This document shows positions 7,986 to 16,440 of a DNA stretch of 43,991 nt, one piece after another. Position numbers and translations under genes: made by a program. The stretch comes from Actinomycetota bacterium (GTDB taxonomy: Bacteria; Actinomycetota; Acidimicrobiia; Acidimicrobiales; Iamiaceae): NCBI GenBank assembly GCA_016185275.1, contig JACPNX010000034.1, positions 1 through 43,991 of the forward strand, given 5' to 3'. The notes beneath the pieces are model-generated. The model did not search any database. It saw only the letters and a program-made list of their open reading frames with translations, and was not told where the DNA came from. Numbering within the stretch: the first letter of the stretch is position 1; every line of letters starts with the position of its first letter.

Positions 7986-8981
7986 GTGGCAGCAACCGAC
8001 TTCGACGTGCCCGTGGGCCTCTCCGGCGACGACATCCCGCTCTCGGTCGCCGTGAACCGCAGCCCCGCCGACCGCCGCTTCCGGCTGGCCGCCCGGGCCT
8101 CGGGCGCGTCGACGCTCGTCGTGATGGGACTGGTCGCGGTCTTCCTGGCCAAGGGCGCGTGGCCGGCGCTGCGTATCGCCGGTGCCAGATTCTTCACCCG
8201 CACTGAGTGGAACCCGGATGCGGCCAACGGTTCCTTCGGCATCGCCGCCATCGTGTGGTGGACGGTGATGATCGCGCTGATCGCCCTGCTGCTCGCCGTG
8301 CCGCTCGCCGTCGCCAGCGCGCTGTTCATCAACGAGTACGCGCCGCGACGGCTGCGCCGGGCGCTCACCGCACTGGTCGACCTGCTCGCTGCCATACCGA
8401 GCCTCATCTACGGGCTGTGGGGCCGGGCCTTCGCCGGCGACGCCCTCGCCGGGGTGGCGCGATGGCTGTCCCGCAACGCCGGATTCGTGCCCATGTTCGA
8501 CGTGCGCGGCGATGCCTACGACTCGTCCACGTTTGTCGCCGGGGTGATCGTCGCCCTCATGGTGCTGCCCATCGCCACCTCGGTGATGCGAGAGGTGTTC
8601 GCGCAGACGCCAGTGGCGGAGAAGGAGGGGGCCCTGGCGCTCGGGGCCACGCGCTGGGGCATGGTCCGCGCCGTGGTCCTGCCGTTCGGTCGCGGGGGCA
8701 TCATCGGTGGGTCGATGCTCGCCCTCGGTCGGGCGCTGGGCGAGACCATCGCGATCGCGCTGATCATCTCGCCCAAGTACGTCGTCGACGCGCGCGTGCT
8801 CGAACGGGGCAGCAACTCCGTCGGTGCGCTCATCGCGCTGAAGTTCGGCGAAGCGGGTTCCACCGGCCTCAGCGCCCTGCTGGCCCTCGGCCTCGCCCTG
8901 TTCGCCATCACCCTCGTGGTGAACTTCGCAGCGTCGTTCGTGGTGGCCCGGTCCCGATCGGGAGCGGGCGTCGAGGCATGA
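7986..8981 (+). CDS. pstC: Phosphate ABC transporter permease PstC (first pst system)
   Basis: A 331-aa inner-membrane permease starting at GTG 7986 behind GGGAGGG. About six membrane helices are visible, with an ABC-permease coupling loop [24 protein letters not shown] and the following [13 protein letters not shown], both typical of PstC. It would form the phosphate channel with PstA and be driven by PstB. The stop overlaps the start of pstA (ATGA). It resembles the second pstC at 20033 in layout, and both have the short periplasmic segment after helix 1 ([12 protein letters not shown] here). Confidence 0.92.
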   Translation: MAATDFDVPVGLSGDDIPLSVAVNRSPADRRFRLAARASGASTLVVMGLVAVFLAKGAWPALRIAGARFFTRTEWNPDAANGSFGIAAIVWWTVMIALIALLLAVPLAVASALFINEYAPRRLRRALTALVDLLAAIPSLIYGLWGRAFAGDALAGVARWLSRNAGFVPMFDVRGDAYDSSTFVAGVIVALMVLPIATSVMREVFAQTPVAEKEGALALGATRWGMVRAVVLPFGRGGIIGGSMLALGRALGETIAIALIISPKYVVDARVLERGSNSVGALIALKFGEAGSTGLSALLALGLALFAITLVVNFAASFVVARSRSGAGVEA

Positions 8982-10195
8982 GCGTGCCAGCCACGGTCGA
9001 CCCGGCCCACCGAGTGCCCGAGCGTCCCGTCCGCCCCCGCATGGTCGGCCGCGACGACGGCCTCGTCCTCGTGGGATCGGCGGCCTCGGGCATGAGCCTC
9101 GTCTGGGTGGTGTACGAGCGCCTGCTACCGCTGTCGGGCCCGGTCGGCTTCTGGCTCTTGAGCTACGTCGCCTTCCTTGCCATCTACCGCAGCGTGGTCC
9201 GCTCGACCCACGGCGCTCTCGCGGCCCGCGATCGGGTGATGGCGGTCGTCGTCACCAGCGGCGCGCTGGGCCTCGCGGCACCGTTGACGCTCATCATCCT
9301 GTTCGTCTTCTCCAAGGGGATCGGCGCGCTGGTCAAGCCGGCCTTCTTCACCCAGACGCTGGCCAAGGTGGGCCCGCTCAGCCCCGAGGACCAGGGCGGC
9401 GCGCAGCACGCCATCGTGGGGACGCTCGAACAGCTCGGGCTCACCGTGGCCGTGTCGGCTCCGCTGGGCGTGGCCACCGCGGTGTTCCTGAACGAGGTCG
9501 GCGGCCGGCTGGCCAGGCCGGTGCGGACGATCGTCGACGCCATGAGCGGCGTGCCTTCGATCGTCGCCGGTCTGTTCGTCTACTCGCTGTTGATCCGCAC
9601 ACTGGGCTGGAGCTTCTCGGGCTTCGCGGCCTCGCTGGCGCTCGCCATGCTCATGCTGCCGAGCGTGACGCGCACGACCGAGGAGGTGCTGCGGTTGGTG
9701 CCGGGTGGCCTGCGCGAGTCGGCTCTCGCCCTGGGCGCGCCCGAGTGGCGTGCCACCCTCCAGGTGGTGCTGCCGACCGTGCGCGCCGGTGTGGTGACCG
9801 CCGTGATCCTGGGCATGGCGCGCGCCGTGGGCGAGACCGCGCCGCTGATCATGACCTCGTTCAACTCGTCGGTCATGAACTGGAACCCGTTCTCGGGTCC
9901 ACAGTCGAGCCTGCCCATCTACGTGTACCGGCTGGTTGGCAACTCCGACCCCGGGCAGGTCCGCAGAGCGTGGGCCGGCGCGCTGGCCCTCATCGTGCTG
10001 GTGCTCGGCCTGTTCACCATGGCCCGCTGGGTCGGCGGTGCGCCGCAGCGACGCGAGCGCCGCCGCCAACGACGCCAAGCCCCTGCCCCTGCCCCTGCCT
10101 CGGCCGCCGCCGCACCCGCCTCGACCTCGGCCGCCGCCGCACCCGCACCGACGGTGGACCTGACCCGCACCGATCACCCCGGAGGACCGCAGTGA
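8978..10195 (+). CDS. pstA: Phosphate ABC transporter permease PstA (first pst system)
   Basis: The protein has 405 aa from ATG 8978, overlapping the pstC stop by 4 bases; the frame extends upstream but only as a shadow of pstC. The coupling loop is [24 protein letters not shown] followed by [13 protein letters not shown], as in PstA. It is longer than usual (~300 aa) because of an extra N-terminal pair of hydrophobic segments (residues ~25-65) and a C-terminal Arg-rich then Ala/Pro-rich tail (~355-395, repeats of AAAAPA). It pairs with PstC. The stop overlaps the pstB start as GTGA. Confidence 0.92.
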   Translation: MSVPATVDPAHRVPERPVRPRMVGRDDGLVLVGSAASGMSLVWVVYERLLPLSGPVGFWLLSYVAFLAIYRSVVRSTHGALAARDRVMAVVVTSGALGLAAPLTLIILFVFSKGIGALVKPAFFTQTLAKVGPLSPEDQGGAQHAIVGTLEQLGLTVAVSAPLGVATAVFLNEVGGRLARPVRTIVDAMSGVPSIVAGLFVYSLLIRTLGWSFSGFAASLALAMLMLPSVTRTTEEVLRLVPGGLRESALALGAPEWRATLQVVLPTVRAGVVTAVILGMARAVGETAPLIMTSFNSSVMNWNPFSGPQSSLPIYVYRLVGNSDPGQVRRAWAGALALIVLVLGLFTMARWVGGAPQRRERRRQRRQAPAPAPASAAAAPASTSAAAAPAPTVDLTRTDHPGGPQ

Positions 10196-11031
10196 CCTTC
10201 CGAACGCTCGACCGCGCCGATACCGTCCCCGGCTCGCGCTCCGCCCCGGCACCGCCGCGAGCCTCGGCCAGCCTCGAGGCGCAGTCGGTCTCCGCCTGGT
10301 TCGGCAGCCACAAGGTGCTCGAGCGGGTCTCGCTGACCATGAGCGCCGGCGGCGTCACCGCGCTGATCGGCCCGTCGGGCTGTGGCAAGTCGACGTTCAT
10401 CCGCATCCTCAACCGCATGCACGAGTTGGTCCCCGGCGCCATGCTGGCCGGGCGGGTGCTCCTCGACGGCGACGACGTGTACGGCGACCAGGTGCAGGCG
10501 ACCGACACCCGCCGGCGGATCGGCATGGTGTTCCAAAAGCCCAACCCGTTCCCGACCATGACCATCCGCGACAACGTCCTGGCCGGGTTGAAGCTGACCG
10601 GCCAGGCGACGTCGGGCCGCGACGCGCTCGTGGAGCAGAGCCTGCAGCGGGCCGGGTTGTGGAACGAGGTACGCAACCGCCTCGACTCCCCCGGAGGCGC
10701 GCTGTCGGGCGGCCAGCAGCAACGCCTGTGCATCGCCCGCGCGCTGGCCGTCGGCCCCGAGGTGCTGCTGATGGACGAGCCGTGCTCGGCGCTCGACCCG
10801 ACGTCCACCCGCCGCATCGAGGAGACGATCGGCGAGATCGCCCGGGACGTCACGGTCGTGATCGTCACGCACAACATGCAGCAGGCCCAGCGCGTGTCGG
10901 ACCAGTGCGCCTTCTTCCTCGCCGCCGAGGACGAGCCGGGGCGGATCGTCGAGGCCGGGGCCACGGCACAGATCTTCGACGCACCAACCGACCCCCGCAC
11001 CGCCGACTACGTACACGGCCGCTTCGGCTGA
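10192..11031 (+). CDS. pstB: Phosphate ABC transporter ATPase PstB (first pst system)
   Basis: The protein has 279 aa from GTG 10192 with GGAGG just upstream, overlapping pstA by 4 bases. All ABC motifs are intact: Walker [11 protein letters not shown]-loop [10 protein letters not shown], signature LSGGQQQR, Walker B VLLMDEP and switch His VTHNM. The PstB-specific FQKPNPFP and the C-terminal DYVHGRFG are diagnostic. It energises PstCA on the cytoplasmic face. The next gene, an anchored PstS, begins 11 bases later in the same operon. Confidence 0.95.
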   Translation: MTFRTLDRADTVPGSRSAPAPPRASASLEAQSVSAWFGSHKVLERVSLTMSAGGVTALIGPSGCGKSTFIRILNRMHELVPGAMLAGRVLLDGDDVYGDQVQATDTRRRIGMVFQKPNPFPTMTIRDNVLAGLKLTGQATSGRDALVEQSLQRAGLWNEVRNRLDSPGGALSGGQQQRLCIARALAVGPEVLLMDEPCSALDPTSTRRIEETIGEIARDVTVVIVTHNMQQAQRVSDQCAFFLAAEDEPGRIVEAGATAQIFDAPTDPRTADYVHGRFG

Positions 11032-11042
11032 AGGAGCACCCC

Positions 11043-12704
11043 ATGCCTTCCTCCACCGCCCGCACCCGCGCCGCCACCGCGCTCGGGATCGCCGCGGTCG
11101 TCGCCGCGGTGCTCGGCGCCACGATCGGGTCCCCGGCCGCGCCGGCATCGGCCTCCGCCGTGGTCCGTGCCGCCGGCTCGACGTGGTCGCAGAACGCCAT
11201 CGACCAGTGGCGCGCCGACGTCGCCCGCTTCGGCCTGCAGATCAACTACCAGGGGGTCGGATCCTCGGCTGGCCGCCAGTTCTTCCTGGCCAACCAGGTC
11301 GACTTCGCGGTGTCCGAGATCCCGTTCCAACCCAACGAGCGCCCGAGCGTGAGCTTCGTCTACCTGCCCATCGTCGCCGGCGGCACGTCGTTCATGTACA
11401 ACCTGACCGACGCGGCCGGGGCGCGTGTCACCAACCTGAGGCTCTCGTCGCGCACGCTGGTCGGCATCTTCACCGGCACCATCACGAACTGGGCCGATCC
11501 CGCCATCACCGCCGACAACGCAGGGCGGGTGCTGCCCGATCGGGCCATCACGCCGGTCATCCGCTCCGACGGCTCGGGGACGTCTGCGCAGTTCTCGGCC
11601 TGGCTGGCTCGCACGCAGCCGTCCGAGTGGACGACGTTCGCCCGCACCTACTCGATCCCCCCCACGTTCACCTCGAACTGGCCCGTGTTCACGGGCGCCG
11701 TGGCCCAGTCGGGTTCGGACGGTGTCGCCCAGTACGTGTCCGACGGCGGTAAGGGCCCGGGCTCGATCACCTACGTCGAGACGAGCTACGCCATCGAACG
11801 GCGGTTCCCGGTGGCTGCGGTGCGCAACCAGAGCGGTGCCTACACCGTGCCCACGGCCCGCAACGTGGCCATCGCCCTCACCCGGGCCCGCTTGAACGCC
11901 GACCGCACGCAGGTGCTCGACGACGTGTACACGAACCCGGACCCGAACGCCTATCCCGTGTCGAGCTACAGCTACATGATCGCCAAGACCTCGGGGATCT
12001 CGCCGGGTGTCGGCGCCGACGTGGCCAAGTTCGTCTACTACTTCGCCTGCGCCGGCCAGCAGAAGGCCGAGCCGCTCGGCTACTCACCGCTGCCCCCGAA
12101 CCTGGTGCGGGCGGCGTTCGACGCCATCAGCCAGGTGCCGGGCGCACCTGCGCCGCCGGCCGTCACGCCGGTCGAGTGCCGCAACCCGACGGTGATCGGC
12201 ACCGGCCCGCTGCCGGGCGACTCCGGGCCGACGGTTCCCGGCGGGGGCGGATCCGGCGGCGGTGGTGGCGGTGGCGGTGGTGGTGGGTCGGGAGGTGGCG
12301 GCTCCGGCGGTTCGGGCGCGGGCGGCACGGGTGGCTCCGGCTCGGGAGGTGCCGGCTCCGGGCCCGGCCCGGGTGGCGGCGCGGGCGCGGGCGGTACGGG
12401 CGCGACCGGCACGAGGGGTGCCCCGGGGGCGGGCGGAAGCGCCGCCGGCGGGAACACGGGCGACCCCCTGGCCGACCAGGCTGCCGGGACGGCGCTGCCG
12501 GGCGACGGTGGCTCGGCGCTGGCTGCGCCGACGTCGGCCGTGGCGGTACGGGGAGACAGAGGCTCGGCCGTGCCCCTCGTTGCGGCGGCCGCCGTGCTGC
12601 TCGGCGCGTTGGCCGTCCCGCCGCTGCTGGCCGGGCTGGCATCGACGCCGCCGGGCGCGCTCCGTCGCCGGCGCCTCCGCGACCGTCTCGGTCGCCGGCG
12701 CTGA
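11043..12704 (+). CDS. PstS phosphate-binding protein with Gly-rich stalk and C-terminal membrane anchor
   Basis: The protein has 553 aa from ATG 11043 behind AAGGAG. A signal peptide (~1-37) precedes a PstS fold (~38-365) with AAGSTWSQNAI, an SE pair (Ser91-Glu92) where PstS normally has Ser-Asp, and a full phosphate loop RSDGSGT (174-180). It then has a ~110-residue glycine-rich linker (390-500), one membrane helix (~509-531) and a basic tail RRRRLRDRLGRRR. There is no lipobox, so the C-terminal helix, not a lipid, should hold it at the membrane, with the linker as a flexible stalk. As the last gene of the pstC-A-B operon it is the likely feeder of that transporter. No sortase signal motif is visible. 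Confidence 0.88.
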   Translation: MPSSTARTRAATALGIAAVVAAVLGATIGSPAAPASASAVVRAAGSTWSQNAIDQWRADVARFGLQINYQGVGSSAGRQFFLANQVDFAVSEIPFQPNERPSVSFVYLPIVAGGTSFMYNLTDAAGARVTNLRLSSRTLVGIFTGTITNWADPAITADNAGRVLPDRAITPVIRSDGSGTSAQFSAWLARTQPSEWTTFARTYSIPPTFTSNWPVFTGAVAQSGSDGVAQYVSDGGKGPGSITYVETSYAIERRFPVAAVRNQSGAYTVPTARNVAIALTRARLNADRTQVLDDVYTNPDPNAYPVSSYSYMIAKTSGISPGVGADVAKFVYYFACAGQQKAEPLGYSPLPPNLVRAAFDAISQVPGAPAPPAVTPVECRNPTVIGTGPLPGDSGPTVPGGGGSGGGGGGGGGGGSGGGGSGGSGAGGTGGSGSGGAGSGPGPGGGAGAGGTGATGTRGAPGAGGSAAGGNTGDPLADQAAGTALPGDGGSALAAPTSAVAVRGDRGSAVPLVAAAAVLLGALAVPPLLAGLASTPPGALRRRRLRDRLGRRR

Positions 12705-12714
12705 GCGATCTGGC

Positions 12715-12770
12715 CCGCTCGCTCGTCCGCTCGCCCGCCCGTTCGCCCGCCCGCCCGCTCGGGCCCGGTG
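12715..12770. repeat. Low-complexity CGCTCG/CGCCCG tract between convergent genes
   Basis: The 146-bp gap between the anchored pstS and the convergent PD40 gene begins with a run of degenerate 4-8 bp GCTCG/GCCCG repeats. I see no convincing hairpin, gene or regulatory site in it. It is probably slippage-derived filler. Confidence 0.4.
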
Positions 12771-12850
12771 CCTCGCGTCCCGTGTGCGTCGGCCGACGTG
12801 CGCGTGAACGGCCGGCGTTTCCGACGGCGGCAGCCGCGCCGGGCGGTCGG

Positions 12851-14005
12851 TCAGGCCGGTGGTCGCCAAGCGGGCCACGAGTCCCGGCCCTCGAGGCGGC
12901 TGGCGTCGCGCGCGCCCGTGAGGTCGGCGTTGGCCACGTAGACGTCCTGCCCGGCCGGGCCCGTGCTCGTGAACGCCACGAAGCGTCCGTCGCCCGAGAT
13001 CGCGACCTCGGACTCGACGCTGCCGGGACTGCGGCTCAAGTCCTTCTGGCCACGACCGTCGGCGCCGGTCCGGTAGACGTCGTCGGCCGCGGAATCACCA
13101 GACGTGCCGGGCAGGGCCGCGGTGAAGTAGATCGACCGGCCGTCGGGCGCCCACACCGGGAAGGCATCGCGGTACGGCGTCCGTCCCACGCGCGCGGGCT
13201 CGGCGCCGTCGAGGCGAGCGACGAAGATGTCCGCGCCAAGCGAACCGCTCGGTTGGGCGCCGACGGCCAGGGCGTCGCCCGAAGGAGACCACGCCGGCAT
13301 CGAGGCGCCGGGCAGGCTGGTCACGCGTCGGGCCCCGCCGCCGTCGGCGCCGACGGTCCAGACCTCGCTGTCCGTCCCGAGATCGAGCGTGTAGGCGAGC
13401 TGCCGGCCGTCGGGCGACCACGCCAGGTCCGACACGGGCGGCCCACCGGCCGGCGTCACCTGGCGGGGGTCCGACCCGTCGGCCCCGGCCACGTAGCCGG
13501 CGAACGAACCCGAGCGGTCCGAGAAGAAGGCGAGCTGCCGGCCGTCGGGCGACCACGAGGCGCTGCCCTCGTTCGACCCGGGGGCAACGATGGGCCGCAC
13601 CCGCTTGGCCGCGACATCGACGACGTAGAGGTCGAAGTCGCCCGAGCCGTCGCCGTCGAAGACGAGGCGCGTGCCGTCGGGTGACCATGCCAGCCGCTCG
13701 GCCCGACCGCGCACGCGGGCGATGCGGCGGACCTGACCGCCCGCTCCGGTCGTCAGCATGACGTCCGTGCCGCCGGAGCTGTCGCTGGAGAGGAAGGCGA
13801 GCTGCCGATCGCCGGCACCCGCAGCCAGCGGGCGGGTGGTCGACGTCGAGCCGGCCCGGCTGCCGTTGGCACCGGAGCGGTCGGCGCCACCGGTCACGAT
13901 GAGCAGAGCGCCGGCCGCGGCACCGACGGCCAGCACGGCGAGCGCAGCAGGTAGGGCACGGCGCAACGAGCGAGGCGCGCGGGAGGCTGGGCCATCGGGT
14001 GTCAC
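12851..14005 (-). CDS. Extracytoplasmic TolB/PD40-type beta-propeller protein
   Basis: The protein has 384 aa from GTG 14005. An N-terminal signal-anchor (~15-40, ALAVLAVGAAAGALLIV) and a short Ser/Thr linker are followed by at least five PD40/WD40-like blades. The repeats carry the hallmark W-S-P-D-G-x-x-L-x-F/Y (LAWSPDGTRLVFDGDG, SWSPDGRQLAFFSDRS, LAWSPDGRQLAYTLD, VWAPDGRSIYFTA). Such propellers usually mediate binding outside the membrane. There is no Tol or Pal gene nearby, so it is not TolB proper. It is divergent from the secreted PstS-like gene, with a Pho box in the shared upstream region, so phosphate control is possible. The ligand is unknown. Confidence 0.85.
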   Translation of the reverse strand: MTPDGPASRAPRSLRRALPAALAVLAVGAAAGALLIVTGGADRSGANGSRAGSTSTTRPLAAGAGDRQLAFLSSDSSGGTDVMLTTGAGGQVRRIARVRGRAERLAWSPDGTRLVFDGDGSGDFDLYVVDVAAKRVRPIVAPGSNEGSASWSPDGRQLAFFSDRSGSFAGYVAGADGSDPRQVTPAGGPPVSDLAWSPDGRQLAYTLDLGTDSEVWTVGADGGGARRVTSLPGASMPAWSPSGDALAVGAQPSGSLGADIFVARLDGAEPARVGRTPYRDAFPVWAPDGRSIYFTAALPGTSGDSAADDVYRTGADGRGQKDLSRSPGSVESEVAISGDGRFVAFTSTGPAGQDVYVANADLTGARDASRLEGRDSWPAWRPPA

Positions 14006-14044
14006 GGCGGGATGGTAGGGACCGGCCAGGACCCGGCCGAGGCG

Positions 14045-14077
14045 GTTCGACCGACGTTCGGCAAACGTTCACCACTG
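14045..14077 (+). promoter_or_regulatory. Pho box: three tandem 11-nt GTTC units
   Basis: Three contiguous 11-nt units, GTTCGACCGAC, GTTCGGCAAAC and GTTCACCACTG, each begin with GTTC. This matches the direct-repeat architecture bound by actinobacterial PhoP/RegX3 regulators. It lies in the divergent region between the PD40 protein (start 14005) and the PstS-like gene (start 14309). A weaker pair, CTTCGCCGCCT-GTTCACGGCGC, occurs at 14191-14212, closer to the latter gene. The regulator is probably the PhoB-type protein encoded at 25571. Confidence 0.7.
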
Positions 14078-14308
14078 CGCCGGCGGCCGGCCACGCGAGC
14101 GGCCCTCGCTGGTGGGCAACTCGGCTTCCCCGTGGCGCGCGGCGGTCGCCGGGATGGCACGACCGCGCGCCCGCCGGATGGCTCCCTGACCTTCGCCGCC
14201 TGTTCACGGCGCGGCCAGGAGCCCGCCACCGCGCCCCTTCATGCTCCGGACCGGGCCGCACGACTCCGAGCCAGGCACTGGCCGCGTCGGTCCCAGGAAG
14301 GGAGAACC

Positions 14309-15649
14309 ATGCGTAGCTCGACCCGCCGCCTCGTCGCCTCCGCGGCAGCCGGCATCTCGGCCCTGCTGGCGGGCGTGGCAGGAGTGGCGCCCGCCGGCGC
14401 CACCAGCCCGCCGCCGTACGCCGTGAACAACCAGCCGGACCTCATCAGGATGGGCGGCTCGGACACGACCGAGACGCTGATGAACAGCTTGGCGAAGCTC
14501 TACAACGAGGCTCCCGGGTGCATCCTCACCGGCACGCCGCAGAACCTCGACGGCAAGTGCTTCGACTTCAACAGCGCCACGGCGGGGATCCAGCCGCAGT
14601 ACCAGCTCGACGCCGACGGCAACCCGACCGACAAGGCCAACCCCGACCACGACGTGGCCTACGGCTACGCCGCGGTGGGTTCGAGCACCGGCATCACGCA
14701 GCTCGCGCAGCGGGGCACGACCGGCATCCAGACGCTCGACATCGCCCGCTCGTCGCGCGCCCCGCGATCGTCGGACGTCGACGGCCTGCGCTTCGTGGCC
14801 TACGCCAAGGACGCCATCCCGTGGGTCCGGTTCCCGGGCACGCCGGCCAGCGGGGTGAGCAGTCTGAGCGTCACCCAGATCCGCAACGCGTTCTCGGGGT
14901 GCGCCCCCGGCGTGCAGCCCGAGATCGACAAGACGGTCAACGGCGGGAACAACAACGGCGTCGCCGACTGGGGCGACATCGGCGGAGCGACCGGTGAGCC
15001 GCTCGTGGTGTGGGCGGCCCAGGACGGCTCCGGCACCCGGTCGACGTTCGACGGGTTCCTCGGTAGCGGCGCCAACTCCACGAACTGCATCCCGACGCAG
15101 TTCAAGGACAACAACCTGGCCAACGGGGAGCGGCGCATCCTCGAGAACAACAGCGTGCCCATCGAGGAGGCTCGCCCCATCGACTGCCCGGAGGTCACGT
15201 CGCCGGATCCCGCCAACCCCTGCGCGCCGAACTCGATCTTCTACATGAGCTACGGCCGCTGGAACGAGCAGCGGGCGGCCAACCCGCCCCAGACCACGGC
15301 GATCCTCGGGTCGATCACGGTCGGCGGCAATGCGATCCCGCCCACCGAGGCGAACATCGTGAGCGACGCGTATCCGTTCAGCCGGTTCGTCTACAACGTG
15401 ATCCGCTACGACACGTTTGCTACTGGCCTGGCGTCTGCCGCGGTCAAGCAGTTCGCCTACACCAAGGGCTTCCTGTGCAAGCCGGCCGGTGCCTCGGTGA
15501 AGGACCCGCGCACGGGCGCGAACTTCCGCACCGAGGTGGAGGACACGATCCGGGGCGCCGGGTTCATCCCGCTTCCGCTCGGCACCTCGGGCTCGCGTGA
15601 TGCCACGCAGAGCCACTGCCGGGTCATCGACACCAAGGATGTGAACTAG
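14309..15649 (+). CDS. Secreted PstS-like substrate-binding protein
   Basis: The protein has 446 aa from ATG 14309 with AGGAAGGGAG upstream. A classical signal peptide (~1-32, ending APAGATS) is followed by a periplasmic-binding fold with LIRMGGSDTTETLM and WAAQDGSGTRSTF. The phosphate loop DGSGT is kept, but its leading Arg is absent and the usual Ser-Asp pair is replaced (DIARSSRAP). Several Cys could form disulfides (about six). There is no lipobox and no C-terminal anchor, so it should be freely secreted or loosely wall-bound. It is larger than ordinary PstS (~350 aa). A Pho box lies upstream and a strong hairpin downstream, making it a single-gene unit. Binding of phosphate or a phosphate-containing compound is inferred. 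Confidence 0.82.
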   Translation: MRSSTRRLVASAAAGISALLAGVAGVAPAGATSPPPYAVNNQPDLIRMGGSDTTETLMNSLAKLYNEAPGCILTGTPQNLDGKCFDFNSATAGIQPQYQLDADGNPTDKANPDHDVAYGYAAVGSSTGITQLAQRGTTGIQTLDIARSSRAPRSSDVDGLRFVAYAKDAIPWVRFPGTPASGVSSLSVTQIRNAFSGCAPGVQPEIDKTVNGGNNNGVADWGDIGGATGEPLVVWAAQDGSGTRSTFDGFLGSGANSTNCIPTQFKDNNLANGERRILENNSVPIEEARPIDCPEVTSPDPANPCAPNSIFYMSYGRWNEQRAANPPQTTAILGSITVGGNAIPPTEANIVSDAYPFSRFVYNVIRYDTFATGLASAAVKQFAYTKGFLCKPAGASVKDPRTGANFRTEVEDTIRGAGFIPLPLGTSGSRDATQSHCRVIDTKDVN

Positions 15650-15684
15650 CGGTTCGCAGTTTGCTCGAGTTCGCCACACCACCA

Positions 15685-15719
15685 CCGGGGCCCGGTCGAC
15701 GCGTTCGGCCGGGCCCCGG
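15685..15719. terminator. Strong GC hairpin downstream of the secreted PstS-like gene
   Basis: A perfect 11-bp inverted repeat CCGGGGCCCGG / CCGGGCCCCGG (15685-15695 and 15709-15719) with a 13-nt loop lies 36 bases past the stop. There is no U-tract, as is common for high-GC actinobacterial terminators. It could also stop the convergent gene at 15888. The rest of the 15650-15887 gap shows nothing else I can support. Confidence 0.75.
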
Positions 15720-15887
15720 TCGGCCAGAGTGACCACCGGGTTGAAGTGCGCGCCTAATGGTCGGTGAGCGGCGGGGGCGGTGGATCTGGTGGCGGGTCGC
15801 CTCCGAGCGCGTCGCCGCACTGCGCGCTGCCCTGGACGACCGGCGGCCAGGCGGGCAACGGCCTGGTCCACCTGCCTCGCGTCGTCG

Positions 15888-16340
15888 CTAGAGCCTCGCC
15901 GGCTCCCGTCGCGGCTCGACGGCCGGCTCGGCCACGGCCATCACGGCCGGCTCGGTCACCACGTCGACGGTCGCCGGTGGGGCGACGGCAGGTGGTGGCA
16001 TCCGGACCCATGCCGGGCGCGTCACCAGGAGGCGCCCCGACCCCGTGCGCACCGCGGCCCGCACGCGGATGCGACGGCCGGCCAGCCGCCGGTCCCGCTC
16101 CATTATGTCGACGAGGGAGATCTCGAACCGGGCCGTGTACTGCACGAGGCGCATCCGCGGGCCCGAGACGGGCACGAAGCAGGTCTCGCCGTAGCGCCGC
16201 CACCGTGTCCGGTAGATCAGGCGCGGCGATCCGACCTGCGCCGACTCGTAGCCGCACCCCACGACCACCAGCACGATCGTGGAACGATCCCTGCCCTGGG
16301 CCCTGGGCCACCAGAGCCGCACCTCCAACGGACCAGCCAT
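15888..16340 (-). CDS. Hypothetical soluble protein beside ppk
   Basis: A 150-aa protein from ATG 16340. The same frame is open far to the right, but that part is antisense to ppk and non-coding in style. Codon usage from 16340 leftwards is strongly GC3-biased and the translation is protein-like: VRLWWPRAQGRDRSTIVLVVVGCGYES, then CFVPVSGPRMRLVQYTARFEI, then a basic middle and a Pro/Val-rich tail with repeats of EPAV. There is no signal or membrane segment. I do not recognise a family. The gene is divergent from ppk with 100 bp between the starts. The RBS is weak. Confidence 0.6.
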   Translation of the reverse strand: MAGPLEVRLWWPRAQGRDRSTIVLVVVGCGYESAQVGSPRLIYRTRWRRYGETCFVPVSGPRMRLVQYTARFEISLVDIMERDRRLAGRRIRVRAAVRTGSGRLLVTRPAWVRMPPPAVAPPATVDVVTEPAVMAVAEPAVEPRREPARL

Positions 16341-16440
16341 GCCGCGAGACTCGCGGAGCAAGGTGGCGGCTCTGCGGCCGGCGGATGAAGGGTCCGTGCC
16401 GGCGGGCTGACCATCGGGCCGCACCGGTACGATCGCCGGC

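Noticed and set aside
12241..12460. Glycine-rich repeat considered as a PE-PGRS-like or mobile repeat
   Set aside because: It is in frame with the PstS domain, sits between the folded domain and a membrane helix, and is best explained as a stalk.
5871..12704. Search for LPxTG/LAxTG sorting signals in the two stalked PstS-like proteins
   Set aside because: Both have a C-terminal helix and basic tail, but no motif of that type is found before the helix. Phrases such as LPGDG do not fit.
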